64,000 nucleotides of DNA from Mesostigma viride (GCA_009746045.1 RPFO01000041.1:5209920-5273919); one strand, 5' to 3'; positions 1 through 10,711 are shown, numbered from the stretch's first letter. Notes: generated by a model from the letters alone, not told the origin. Numbers and translations: made by a program.

Positions 1-126
1 TACCGCTGATCTTTAAGCCCGGCAAAATCTGTGCGGGCGGCTTGACGCGGTGTGAGTGACGAGACGTGCCCGACCTGGTTCGCAAGGCCCTGCTCGGCAT
101 TTCATTTCTTGTCGGGTGTGTAGAAA

Positions 127-3100
127 ATGGTTCGCTCTGCTACCCGATCAATCGCCCACAGGGCGCTCAATCAAATCCCGAGCGCATTCGGCTGCGGAAG
201 CAATGCGTTTACCCGCGGTTATGCAGATGCCACCGCCGAGAAAATGCGGACTGTCACGCTCTTCCCTGGCGACGGTATCGGGCCCGAAATTGCCAACTCT
301 GTAAAGACGGTGTTCCAATCGGCTCGCGTCCCCATTCAATGGGAGGAGCACATGATTGGCAAATCCATCGACCCATTGACCAACAGCTTTGTCACAAAGG
401 TAGGCTGCCTAGAGTTTGTCTACGCAATCAGTCCACGAATGTGTGCCTGGCGACTGGCGGGGAGGTGGCTTTTAGCGTCGGTTCCCTGATGGTTCGTGGG
501 TTATGCACAAACTTCTTGCGAGAAATGCTGCCGTGAGCTGCTACGCTCTTTAGTGTCGGCAAGCGAGCTTCCAGCCTTGCTGCCGTTTGTGTAGGCTACG
601 GCGCCCGCGCACTAGTAATTTACGGACCCTTTCCGTAAATTGCTGGCCGTGATGCGCTAGAACCCGCGGTCGCTAATTAGATGAATACAATGGCCTTTTC
701 TGCCGTCAGTAACTCCAACGCTTTGGGCGCCTGTTGTTATACTTTGGGCGTCTATTATTAGACCTGTACGGTATAATGTGCATCATGGGAGGTGCTTCCT
801 ACCCCTCATGCTTTGGTATACATAGGCACCTATTTTCTACTAGTAGCAGCACAACATGTACTGTCTATATGACTATTTAGTGATGGCAGTGGCATGCCGT
901 GTGCTGGGTGCCAGTTAAATGCATGCAGTGCCGTCACAAGGGCATGCTGCCTTCACAAGGGCATGCTGCCTTCACAGGGGCCGGATGCAAGCACGTGATA
1001 CCTGAAGACTACAGGGTCTGGGGACTATATGATCGTAGACGATAAATGGATGGAGTATCAAAAATCACATACTATTATTACTAAATTAGAAACATACTAT
1101 TATTACTAAATGTACTATTTATATCATTATATGTATGTCAGTTAGCTGCTCGAAATTTAAACAGCCTGCGTGCGGAATGTACCCTCACACTCTTACACCC
1201 GTCACTTCTTTCTCTTCACCCCCCCATCCTTTTCTTCATCCCCCAAATTCAACCACGTTGTCCCCATTCCTGTGCCCTTTCTATGTTCATCTACCCTGCC
1301 CCCCCCCCCCCTCTAACCACCCACCCACCCACCACCAGGTCAGCATGGACTCGGTGCTGCGAAACCGCGTGGGCCTAAAGGGGCCGATGACCACCCCCAT
1401 CGGCAAGGGCTTCCGCTCGCTGAACTTGACGCTGCGCAAGGAGCTGGGGCTCTTCGCCAACGTGCGGCCCTGCCTCAGCATCCCTGGGTACAAGACGCGC
1501 TATGACAACGTGGACCTGGTCACTATACGGGAGAACACGGAGGGGGAGTACTCGGGCCTGGAGCACGTGGTATGTTCTTTTAGCACACTCGTTGTTATTA
1601 TGCTACTATATCATTTATATGTGATGACATCGGGGTACGTGCCCATAGTTCATTATTATTGTTATTATAACTTTACAGTGGTGTTCATATGATATGAGAA
1701 GGTTACTACTATCACAAGGTTGACCTGCAGTGCTTCTGCTAAGGGTTTTTGTCATTCGTCAAACTGTTGACTATTTGCCTCGGCACTTCGTCAAATGGTT
1801 GACTATTTGCCTCGGCAATTCGTCAAACTGGTTGACTATTTGCCTTGGCGCTTCGTCAACCCTGGGGGGGGCGGAGGAGGAAGCTTTATTTCTTCATAAT
1901 TAACTTAAGGTCGCTCACGCCTCACACACGCATGTAATGCATGTGGATAAAACATAATATCACATGGTGGTTGTTGACAACTGCATAAACTACAGAATAA
2001 TAACTAGTATCCTTCACAGCTAGGCCAGAGTCAAGTGTGCACAGCACGAGGCCATTAAACAACCATCACGTCCTCCTCGCTGCTATCAGCAGGCACTACT
2101 GGCACAGTTTTGTCCGAGCTTGGCCCTGCACCCTGCGCGCTGCGCGCGCCTGTCCACTGGTTGCCCGTGCCACGAGCACGGGATGCACTGAATCGACTTC
2201 GTACCGCTGAGATCCGTGGTCGTTTGGGCCCATTCGTACTTTCCGTTTTCCCACCACTGCTCGCGCTTGGGCCGCTCCTTGCTGGACTGCTTGTTGTACT
2301 CCTGTCTCTGCCTTTTCGTACTGGGAGCTGGCTTTCTCTTGCCCTTCTTCTTCCCTGGCTCAGAGCTGCCGTCATCATCGGCCTTGCTCCTTTCTGTCTC
2401 GGCCCCCTCCTCGCCAGATTCCTCCTCGCCAGATTCCTCCTCGACAGAGTTTGAGGCGCTGTCAGATGATGCTGACTGGCCGCTATCTTCCTCTTCCTGC
2501 GCATTAGACCCATCCTCTTCCTCACGCTCTACTCTCTTGCGTTTGTCGCGGCCCTGCCTGCCCTCCTTTTCATCTAAACTGCGGCCTAGGTCGACGATAT
2601 TTTCCCTTGCTACAGTTTCTCCAGCTTGCTTCTTAAACAGAGCATCTGAGGTGCTAGTCTTGAAACCTGCCAAACCGTTTCTTTGACATTCTCTAGCTCA
2701 TGCAACACTACCTAAACATCGCCCTAAACATCGCCCGCCGCCATTATCGAAACAATTTCGCATGCAATATTTTATCGCACATGTAGTCGCCAGACGGCCT
2801 GAGGTCGGAGGGTAATTACCGTTCCATGATTAATACCGGTAATAACTTTTTCATGCCCTGGTCGGCTCAGTCCTGCCTTGCTCGTCTTCAGTTTTGGTAC
2901 CCGAGCATTGTCCTGAACCGTACTGTCTTTCCAAACCAACACTAACTGCAGCGTACCTAGGATTCAGATGGTACGGGCTGACGGCCTGACGCCGCGCCGC
3001 TGGAGCTCAGGTCTGGCCTGACTTAGGTGGTTGACGAATACCCTCAACATTTCGTCAAACCGGTTGACGAACTGCGGAACATATTCGTCAATTGGTTGAC

Positions 3101-3290
3101 GAATTGCCGAGTTGGTTGACGAATGTGGTTGACGAATTGCCCAAAATGGTTGAATATTTTACTACTATTTTCAAAATTCGTCAACCAGTTGACTAAATAG
3201 TCCCGTTAGCAGAAGCACTGTTGACCTGGTCACTATACGGGCGAGAGAGCAGATTCTAGAGCATGTGACATGTGCAGAATTGTGTTGTGT

Positions 3291-3347
<57 letters not shown>

Positions 3348-4122
3348 CATCATCATCATTGCTATCATACCACTCATGTACTACGACAACATGGGCATAT
3401 TACATTTGCTCGTTGACATGATAGTGTCCGGCATCGCCTTGGGACATGGTCTTAAACCAAGACGCTGGCTCCGCCTTCTCAACATGGCTAGTGGTTTAAA
3501 ACGTCTCAAGTTCCTGAAGTTTAACGTCCCAAGGACGTTTATGGTCACGCCTTTGGTTGCATGCCGTAAAATTGGCTACGTTCACTTCTCTTATTGCTGG
3601 TTGTGCCCTCGGCCACTCTGCATTGCCCTCCTTTCCCCTCCCCTTCCCTCCCCCTTTTCCCCACCTAGCTGTTCCCTCTTTCCTCTTCCCCCTGCCTTGC
3701 CCCTGCCTTGACGTTCCTCCACATTGGCCACCCCGCACCCCCCATCATCACCCCACCTACCCCATCCCACCGCCCCACCCGCCCGCCCACTAGGCCCTAA
3801 AAAATTGAAATCTACCTGACTCCCTCCCTCCCTCACTCCCACCCACCCACCCCACCCACCCACCCACCCACCCACCCACCCACCCACCCACCCACCCACC
3901 CACCCACCCACCCACCCACCCACCCACCCACCCACCCACCCACCCACCCACCCACCCACCCACCCACCAACCAACCTGCCCGCCCGCCCGTCCCTTCCGC
4001 CTCCCAGGTGGTCCCTGGCATCGTGGAGAGCCTCAAAGTCATCACCCGGACCGCCAGCACGCGCGTGGCCGAGTACGCGTTCAAGTACGCGGTGGACAAC
4101 AACCGCAAGAAGGTGACGGCGG

Positions 4123-4156
<34 letters not shown>

Positions 4157-7100
4157 CCTGTTCCTGCAGGTGAGGCCACGGTAGGGTCACTGTAGGGTCA
4201 CTCTAGTAGGGTCACCGTAGCGTCGCTGTAGGTGGTGCCGCCTGGTCCCGCTGGTTCCTCTCAAACGGAGTCGTCGCGGTGCAACTGTGGTCCTATTGTT
4301 TGGGTGTTGTCGGTGCTTTAGATAATGAATGGTTCGGGTGTTGTCGGTGCTTTAATTAATGAATGGTTGGGGTGTTGTCGGTGCTTTATTTAGTGAATAG
4401 TATGGGTGTTGTCGGTGCTTTAGTTAATGAATAGTATGGGTGTTGTCGGTGCTTTAGTTAATGAATGGTTTGGGTGTGGTGGTATCAAAGCGTCTGTTTG
4501 TCTTAAGGTGCACATGGCAAGTTTCTACTGCGTTCTTTGCACTTGGCATCTTCGTGGGAGGAGTCATTGTTGTGGGCTCGGCATGCGTCATGTCTGCAGA
4601 GCACTTCCCCCTTGTCTTCCTGGGGATCCTATTGGGCCTTCCCTCCTCATTGTGTGTAGGCTTGAGGGCTCCTTTACTGGTACTCACGGGACGCAGTCGC
4701 GTGCTTTTAATTTAATTTTAATCCTGTTGGGCTGCTGCTGCTGCTGCTGTCAGACTTGTCACTCGTCCGCTAATCACCTGCATGTGACTCTCTCGCATTG
4801 CTTGTCGCATGTTGCTTTATTATTTTTTTGTGTGTGGTTTCCTGGCATGCGTGTATGGCCCTTGCCACGTGGCACCTTTCTGGCCACTCTGCAGTGCTGC
4901 CGCGAGGTTGCCGAGAAGTTCCCCCAGATCGAGTACAAGGAGCTGATTATCGACAACTGCTGCATGCAGGTGAGTGACAGGCCACGCATTTGCGCTTTGT
5001 TGTATTCAGAGGCTTATTGTTAGTGGCCCGAGATCGAATTTAATGATCTGATCACGGACAACTGCTCGCAGGCGAGACGGACCGCCCCGAGAAGTTGGAT
5101 TATACTCTGTTATAATATCACTATGTAACGGTTACAGCATCCCTAAGTAGATCCACCACGTTGTCTATGTTTGTCTACCTCCTCCATGCCGTGTGGATGT
5201 GGTCAGGCAGATAGTCAGGCAGATAGTCAGGCAGATAGTCAGGCAGATGACGAGACTGTATGCAGGCTCTATGCTGTTTCATGGAGTACAATCTGTTTGA
5301 GTTGGGTAGTAATCATGTGAGAAACGCGCTCCTTTCTAGTATTGGCCCTTTCTAGTATTGGCCCCTTCTACTTTCTAGTATTGGCCCTTTCTAGTATTGG
5401 CCTTTTCTAGTATTGGCCCTTTCTGGTATTGGCCCTTTCTAGTATTTGCCCTTTCTAGTATTGGCGCTTTCTAGTATTGGCCCTTTCTAGTATTGGCCCT
5501 TTCCTGTATTGGCCCTTTCTAGTATTGGCCCTTGCTAGTATTGGCCCTTTCTAGTATTGGCCCTTTCTAGTATTGGCCCTTTCTGGTATTGGCCCTTTCT
5601 AGTATTGGCCCTTTCTAGTATCGGCCCTTTCTAGTATTGGCCCTTTCTAGTATTGGCCCTTTCTAGTATTGGCCCTGTCTAGTATTGGCCTGTCTAGTAT
5701 TGGCCCTTTCTAGTATTGGCCCTGTCTAGTATTGGCCCTTTCTAGTATTGGCCTTTTCTATTATTGGCCTTTTCTAGTATTGGCCCTTTCTAGTATTGGC
5801 CTTTTCTAGTATTGGCCCTTTCTAGTATTGGCCCTTTCTAGTATTGGCCTTTTCTAGTATTGGCCCTTTCTAGTATTGGCGCTTTCTAGTATTGGCCCTT
5901 TCTAGTATTGGCCCTGTCTAGTATTGGCCCTGTCTAGTATTGGCCCTTTCTAGTATTGGCCCTGTCTAGTATTGGCCCTTTCTAGTATTGGCCTTTTCTA
6001 TTATTGGCCTTTTCTAGTATTGGCCCTTTCTAGTATTGGCCTTTTCTAGTATTGGCCCTTTCTAGTATGGCTGTATGGGCCCTTTGTAGTATTGGCCCTT
6101 TCCTGTATTGGCCCTTTCTTCTATTCGCCCTTTCTAATAGTGACCCTTCCTAGTTTTCTCCCTTTCTAGTGTTGGCCGTTTGCTAGTGTTTGTCAAGTAC
6201 CTCCAGGCTCTACCTCCCATCAAAGTGTTCTCTGTTACCTATTCGTGAGACAGTTAAGACTTCCTATTCGTGAGACAGCTTCCATAGAAACACTTAATCT
6301 ATGCTTCTTTTTCTCCGGCGGCTGCACTTTCATATATCACTTTTAAATGGCGGGCGCTGCCCCTTCTGCCTCCCCCTCACCTCCCAGAGGCCAGTGGTTC
6401 AACATCCCCCAGATCTAAAACATGCTGGTCATGCCCATCACTTTTGTTGACTGACTCCTATGTGTGCCGTATTCCCTTTCACCCCACCCCAGTTATTCAA
6501 GATCCCCTGTTCTATCAAAGATGTGCTGGTCATGCCCGACGCCTCTCTCACTGAACTTCAACGTGTCTATGTTACCATGGTGAAAATTCGCCCCGCCCCC
6601 CCCCCCCCCTCCCCCCCCCCTTCAGTTTGTATTAATATTGGCCGGAATCTTTTTGCCGCTCGGCTGTAAGGTTCTGGACCAATATTTGCCTCTAACTAAA
6701 GTTCACGCACGCAAGTGCTTATCGCTGGGTAAATATTGGTCCGAAGCCTTCGAGCAGAGCGGCAGAAGGATTCCGGCCACTATTTATACTAACTACCCCC
6801 CCCTTCCCCCCCCCTGTTAAGTTGTTTAATACCCCCCAGATCGATCATGCCCAACGCCCCTCTCACACACAACTTCTATCGGCCCCCATCCTGATGCCGG
6901 TCTCCTTCCCACCCCCCCTCCCTTATCCAGTTGGTGAAGAACCCCCAGATCTACGACGTGCTGGTCATGCCCAACTTGTATGGTGACATCATCAGCGACC
7001 TGTGCGCGGGGCTGATTGGCGGCCTGGGGCTGACCCCCAGGTATGTGAGCCATCACAAACAATTATAATAGTAATAGTAGTAATAATAACGGCTTTCTAC

Positions 7101-8048
7101 TTGCCCCTTCTTCTTTCATTCACTTTCACTCTTCTCTTCTCTTGGTTTCTTCTGTCCCCATCTGCTACCTCGGCGAAATGCTGTCTACTTGCCCCTTTTC
7201 CTCGCTCAAACTCTTCTCCATATTTGCTTTCTTTCGTTCTTTGCTTTCTTTTGTTCTAATGCTGCCTCTCCTGCAGCGGCAACATCGGCGACACGCTGGC
7301 TACTGGTCCCTGTTTCTCACACCAGGTTGTCCCCCCTTTTGCTTTCTTTTGCTCTTTGCTTTCTTTTGTTCTAATTCTGCCGCACCTCCAGCGGCAACAT
7401 CGGTGACAACGGGCTTGCGCTGATGGAAGCTGTGCACGGCACTGCGCCCGACATTGCTGGGCAGGTAAATCATTCATGAGATACATATGGTCAAGAGTAT
7501 CCTTTCATACCTGTCATAACTAGTTTGCATGGCACCACGCTGGACTTTGCTGGGCAGGTGGGTGCCTGTTTATATATTTCCTTTATTTATATGTATACCT
7601 CGTTCTCTATCACCACGATCTATCTTATTCTCGCTTTCACCGCTGTATATCTGCCTTGTTCTCTCGATCACCATAACCTACCCTATTCTCAGTATCTAAG
7701 AATAGGGTGTCTGTCTATATCAATTAGACAACCAGCATGATGCAGACAGATGGGCGCCAGCAAGGGCAGCAACATGGCCAACCTGACTAATTGTTTCTTT
7801 ATATTGTCCTCTGGCATCCTCCTCCTCGGTGTGTCGGCCAGAACAAGGCCAACCCTACGGCTCTCCTCCTGTCCAGCGTGATGATGCTTCGCCACATGGG
7901 CATGTCGGACAAGGCGGAGCTCATCCAGAAGGCGGTGCTGGACACGATCGCCAGCAAGGAGGCCCTCACGGGTGACTTGGGTGGCAAGGCGGGCACGTCA
8001 GATTTCACCAAGGCGGTGTGCGATCGCATTGAAGACGAGCTCGATTGA
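127..8048 (+). CDS. IDH: Mitochondrial NAD-dependent isocitrate dehydrogenase, catalytic subunit (7 exons)
   Basis: This gene encodes the TCA-cycle enzyme that decarboxylates isocitrate to 2-oxoglutarate with NAD+ in the mitochondrial matrix. The exons I place by GT/AG sites and family alignment are 127-399, 1339-1569, 4008-4169, 4895-4969, 6931-7040, 7392-7464 and 7842-8048. They give about 376 residues, the usual family length. The first 35 or so residues are Arg/Ser/Ala-rich, as in a mitochondrial transit peptide. Family landmarks follow in order: [52 protein letters not shown] with the catalytic Lys, [17 protein letters not shown] with metal-binding Asp residues, HGTAPDIAG, and [22 protein letters not shown] and the YGDI..D motif favour a catalytic over a regulatory subunit. 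All junctions are phase 0 except exon 5/6, which splits a Ser codon. The upstream promoter and the poly(A) site are not identifiable. Confidence 0.93.
400..1338 (+). other. IDH intron 1
   Basis: A 939-bp intron between the GT at 400 and the AG at 1338. It contains a short direct repeat of about 20 bp around 925-980 (units with GTCACAAGGGCATGCTGCC) and a strongly C-rich pyrimidine tract (about 1195-1335) before the acceptor. No other gene is seen. Confidence 0.8.
1728..3220 (-). mobile_element. hAT-type DNA transposon in IDH intron 2
   Basis: The element is 1493 bp long. Its ends are inverted copies of CAGTGCTTCTGCTAA, and it is flanked on both sides by the 8-bp direct repeat TTGACCTG (1720-1727 and 3221-3228). 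An 8-bp duplication with CAGTG ends is the signature of the hAT superfamily. Both subterminal regions carry repeated copies of a TTCGTCAA/GGTTGAC motif (about 1756-1858 and 3028-3195), of the kind transposases bind. The interior has one minus-strand ORF without a recognisable transposase core, so the copy is probably non-autonomous. Confidence 0.88.
2086..2673 (-). CDS. Unrecognised low-complexity ORF inside the intron-2 hAT element
   Basis: A 195-residue ORF on the minus strand, inside the transposon. It begins [16 protein letters not shown] and continues into a long acidic Glu/Ser/Asp tract (residues about 45-100) and a Lys/Arg-rich stretch (about 105-140). [10 protein letters not shown] segment follows. 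I see no BED zinc finger, no DDE catalytic core and no hAT dimerisation tail. It could be the leftover N-terminal part of a transposon protein or a chance ORF in biased sequence. The function is unknown. Confidence 0.35.
   Translation of the reverse strand: MAGFKTSTSDALFKKQAGETVARENIVDLGRSLDEKEGRQGRDKRKRVEREEEDGSNAQEEEDSGQSASSDSASNSVEEESGEEESGEEGAETERSKADDDGSSEPGKKKGKRKPAPSTKRQRQEYNKQSSKERPKREQWWENGKYEWAQTTTDLSGTKSIQCIPCSWHGQPVDRRAQRAGCRAKLGQNCASSAC
3298..3358. repeat. (ATT)n/(ATC)n microsatellite in IDH intron 2
   Basis: About 17 ATT triplets followed by four ATC triplets, lying just downstream of the hAT element. The poly-Ile ORFs across it are artefacts of the repeat. Confidence 0.95.
3836..3968. 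repeat. (CCCA)n tetranucleotide array in IDH intron 2
   Basis: About 30 copies of CCCA/ACCC lie within 50 bp of the exon 3 acceptor (AG at 4007). They extend the C-rich tract before the splice site. The GGWV-repeat proteins predicted on the minus strand are artefacts. Confidence 0.95.
4290..4475 (+). repeat. 36-bp tandem repeat in IDH intron 3
   Basis: About five imperfect copies of a unit containing GGGTGTTGTCGGTGCTTTA followed by an AATGAATGGTT-like segment. Confidence 0.85.
5023..5078 (+). other. Degenerate partial copy of IDH exon 4 in intron 4
   Basis: The segment reads as a diverged copy of the end of exon 4 (about 4918-4972). It shares AGATCGA, the CTGAT core and GACAACTGCT, then a GCAGGCGAG where the true exon has GCAGGTGAG. 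The donor GT is thus GC in the copy. It starts 53 bp after the real exon ends. A second fragment, with CCGAGAAGTT, follows at about 5085-5102. Confidence 0.7.
5333..6190. repeat. 17-bp minisatellite (CTTTCTAGTATTGGCCC) in IDH intron 4
   Basis: Roughly 48-50 tandem copies of a 17-bp unit with scattered single-base variants such as TTTT for CCTT, CTGT for CTTT and GGTA for AGTA. Higher-order repetition is visible: the variant order around 5650-5830 recurs around 5890-6070. Confidence 0.95.
6391..6440 (+). other. Degenerate partial copy of IDH exon 5 (echo a)
   Basis: CCAG followed by a sequence sharing CCCCCAGATCTA and TGCTGGTCATGCCCA with true exon 5 (6927-6980). It has an in-frame stop (TAA) after the ATC codon, so it could not serve as an exon. 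Confidence 0.75.
6489..6540 (+). other. Degenerate partial copy of IDH exon 5 (echo b)
   Basis: CCCCAG then TTATTCAAGATCCCC, and later GATGTGCTGGTCATGCCCGAC, matching exon 5 GACGTGCTGGTCATGCCCAAC. An acceptor-like CAG is kept at the right place. The sequence after it (GCCTCTCTCACTGAACTTC) is shared with echo c, so the echoes were copied from one another. Confidence 0.75.
6817..6862 (+). other. Degenerate partial copy of IDH exon 5 (echo c)
   Basis: Contains AAGTTGTTTAATACCCCCCAG, then ATCATGCCCAACGCCCCTCTCAC. It has lost the TACGACGTGCTG part of exon 5. It lies about 70 bp upstream of the genuine acceptor. Confidence 0.65.
7275..7320 (+). other. Duplicate of the intron 5 acceptor and the start of IDH exon 6
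   Basis: The block TTTGCTTTC...TTTTGTTCTAAT.CTGC...CAG|CGGCAACATCGG occurs twice: here with the acceptor at 7276, and at the genuine exon start, 7392. The duplicate diverges after CGGCGACA. Use of this acceptor would break the IDH reading frame. Confidence 0.8.
7528..7560 (+). other. Duplicate of the IDH exon 6 end plus donor site
   Basis: The sequence translates as [10 protein letters not shown] followed by GTGGGT, an echo of the genuine exon 6 end [10 protein letters not shown] followed by GTAAAT at 7465. It lies 70 bp downstream, inside intron 6. Confidence 0.75.
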
Positions 8049-9720
8049 TGCTGCCCCCATGTGGTTGTTGTACGCAGTGGTCCAAGTCTGCCGTAGGCGG
8101 TTGACCAGTTAATGCTGCCCCACATGCTGTTGACAGACTAGTTCTGCCCTACGCAGTGGATTGGTACTGCCCCAAGCGGTGGATTAATTCTGCCAGACGT
8201 TGTCAATCGATGCATTGTTGATCGATGCTGCTTTCCTGCGGCTGATTAATCAATGCTGCCCTTCGCAGTGGGCTAGTGCTGCCCCAGGCGGCGGAGTAGT
8301 ACTGCTGCCTGAACGGTTTGGTGTTGCGTGCATGCACCATGCAGCAAGTACAGAAACCGACCGGAAGCAAGTACAGAAGAGGGGGTTGCCTTGGGAAGCC
8401 GTAGTGGTGGGTGCTGCACGGCCTTGATTTTATTGGGTGGTGCGCGTGGTTTGGCGTGGTAGTGTTAGGCCGCGTGGAGCTATGCGGCCTCATGCGAACG
8501 GGGGTACGATACTCCTTGGTTCTGGAATGCTCGAGGATGCGTTCGATGTTCGAGGATTCATGCCCCTGGTGATGCTATCTGCAGGTTGCGGGGATGAGCG
8601 AGGAGTGGCGATGGAGAATGGTGCTTTATGCGGCCAAGTGCGGGTCATATGTAGTGATTCTTCCATATTTCTGGCCTGCGCTGGTTGTCTCTTTGATATA
8701 TATGATTGGGTGCTTTATTATTAGCACTGAGGCCAATTACGGAAACCAGCCCTTGTCTTGGAAGGGGGTTTGCCTTGCGAAGCTGTAGTGATCATCAAGC
8801 GGGGATATACATGAGCGGTGCTCAATCATCGCAGGGACACGGGACAGCTGCTTGGTGTCGAGCAGTGCATCCTTGGGTTCAGCAGGGCTGGTAGTCGCAT
8901 ATCATCCTGTGGAGCTCCTGCAGGTGGTTTGGCACCGTGGCTTTAGGAGACTCCTTGGGACGCTCTCTATACCGATGGCCCTGTGCTAGCATCCCATGGG
9001 AGTTGCGCAGCAGTGTTTCTAGTAGCGGGACGTATGCGTCAGACGCTGACGCGTCAGTGTCTGACGCGTCCGACTCTTTTGTCCGCACGTCAGACAGCTG
9101 AAGCGTAAATTTTGGCCCCGCGTCAGTCGTCTGACGCGTAAATTTTGACTGCATGTCAGTCGTCTGACGCGTAAATTTAGGCAGCACGTCAGTACTCATG
9201 TGCACCGAGTCTATGCGTCAGACAGTGCGGAATCCTGAACAGCCCGTTACCATGCCAAGTGCCAGACCTGCCGGCCCTTGCCTGCTTGGCGGCGAGAGTG
9301 ACGAGACTTCTAGAGTCTAGACCACTGTTCTAGACGAATGCTAAGTGGTAGCCCAGTACCTAGCCGAGGATGACTGGCAATGGTCGATCCTCCGGAATAT
9401 AATTGATGAGCTGATTGACGCAGCTTTGCGAGGTTGCCTGATTTAGATGAACATCCTTTCCTTGTAGATTGCTTTGAATCGAATTCCAGGTGTGTTGATT
9501 AACGCTTTAGATTTGTTGGATCCTTTCATTACTAGATGCGTAGGTGAAATTTCGGGCCGGGTCAGGGATATTGTATAAACATTTAACAACGTTAATGGTT
9601 TAGTCTGATAGTCAACTAGAAAAGTTAGCGACCTGGGGGTTGGAAGTTTTTGGGTGAAGGGATGGCGCCGGAAGGAATACGGGGGAAAATTAAATCTGGG
9701 GGGAACGCAGCTTTTTAATT
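8049..9720. other. IDH 3' flank and gene-free stretch
   Basis: No gene is recognised. 8049-8310 holds diverged repeats of a CTGCCCNACGCAGTGGA-like unit. A GGGGGTT(T)GCCTTG..AAGC.GTAGTG block occurs at about 8380 and again at about 8764. 9020-9220 holds short repeats built on GTCAGTCGTCTGACGCGTAAATTT. Confidence 0.5.
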
Positions 9721-9723
9721 TTT

Positions 9724-10161
9724 ATGCCGAAACAGGCCGCCGACATGGCCAAAGCGCCTGCGCCTAGTCCGCGTGCCATTGTTGGCGTAGGCCAGGCAGC
9801 AAACGAGCTGAACCGCAGCAAGAGGAAAAGGGGAAATGATAGCAATGCTGCCAGTGGTGTAGCAGCAGCATCAGCTCAGTCCGGCAATGCTGGTGAGCCC
9901 CCAGGCCGGTCGTCCGAGAAGGAAACATCATGGGACGAGTCAGATTCTGGGAAAGATGGTGATGCATTGGTTTCTGCGGACTCTGGCAGCGGGCGCCGGG
10001 CAGGGCAACCCTATAATCGTTTTGCCATGCCACTAGCTGGGACATCACTAGTGTTCACGAGCTCATCATTAAAGTTTTTTATTTTAAGTTTAATAAATAA
10101 TAAGTTTGATGTGGGTGTGTGCCGTACTGGGCTGTGGCATTGTGGATGCCATCCTAATTAA
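9724..10161 (+). CDS. Unrecognised hydrophilic ORF
   Basis: A 145-residue ORF beginning MPKQAADMAKAPAPSPRA. It is rich in Ala, Ser, Gly and charged residues (a SKRKRGND patch, a WDESDSGKDGD acidic patch), with a hydrophobic end that may be non-coding read-through. I recognise no domain. The composition resembles the low-complexity ORFs of transposons elsewhere in the window (2086-2673 and 19542-19964, both minus). It may be a fragment of a mobile element or not a gene at all. Confidence 0.25.
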   Translation: MPKQAADMAKAPAPSPRAIVGVGQAANELNRSKRKRGNDSNAASGVAAASAQSGNAGEPPGRSSEKETSWDESDSGKDGDALVSADSGSGRRAGQPYNRFAMPLAGTSLVFTSSSLKFFILSLINNKFDVGVCRTGLWHCGCHPN

Positions 10162-10334
10162 GTGTAACACTAAATTCAGAAAAACAGTTGAAGTAGGTCA
10201 TATTATTCTGAATTTTGTATCATGGATCGAACCCATTTCTCGCTGCGCTTTTACAAGTCAGACTGACTCAAAAGCTAGATATGTGCCCCAAACCTTATCT
10301 CAGGGGTCGTTCGGCCCTGTAGCAAGAGAACCCC

Positions 10335-10570
10335 GTGGGGACGCGCCTGCGTGTGCAAACCCGCGGGAGGCACGTACGCCAGACAGCTCCCCTAGGGTAG
10401 CGTGATGCTGTTTAGATAGATGTTTGTAGTTAGTGATGTTGTTAGATAGATGTTGTAGGTAGCTGATGTAGATAGCTTAGACCGGTAGGACTGTTTGCAC
10501 CCATCCATCCATCCATCGGGGTTAATGCTCCGTGACTCCCCAACGGGAGCAGGAGTCTAATTAATTAATT
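10335..10570 (+). mobile_element. 5'-truncated LINE 3' end, family 2
   Basis: A 236-bp insertion bounded by the 11-bp direct repeat AAGAGAACCCC (10324-10334 and 10571-10581). It ends in a (TTAA)n tail and has CCATCC repeats shortly before it. This is the same 3' layout as the LINE at 12105-16224, but the body is a different sequence. Target duplication plus a simple-repeat tail identify target-primed reverse transcription. Confidence 0.8.
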
Positions 10571-10617
10571 AAGAGAACCCCTTTCGGATTCCCCACTTGA
10601 GCTTCTATTGGCTAACT

Positions 10618-10711
10618 TGCCGCCGTTGGCAACGAGTCAGCTGTCCGACGCGCCGCCAACGGCGGCGAGTCAGCCGTCCGACGCGCCGCCAACGGCGGCG
10701 AGTCAGCCAGG
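10618..10711. repeat. Approximately 34-bp tandem repeat, about three copies
   Basis: Unit contains GCCGCCAACGGCGGCGAGTC followed by AGCCGTCCGACGC. The inner CCGCCAACGGCGG can pair with itself. Confidence 0.85.

Noticed and set aside
3591-4190. Minus-strand ORFs with GGWV repeats
   Set aside because: Produced by the CCCA tetranucleotide array in intron 2 and read across exon 3 in antisense.
5333-6190. CRISPR-like array of short repeats
   Set aside because: Units are directly adjacent with no spacers, inside a spliced eukaryotic intron.
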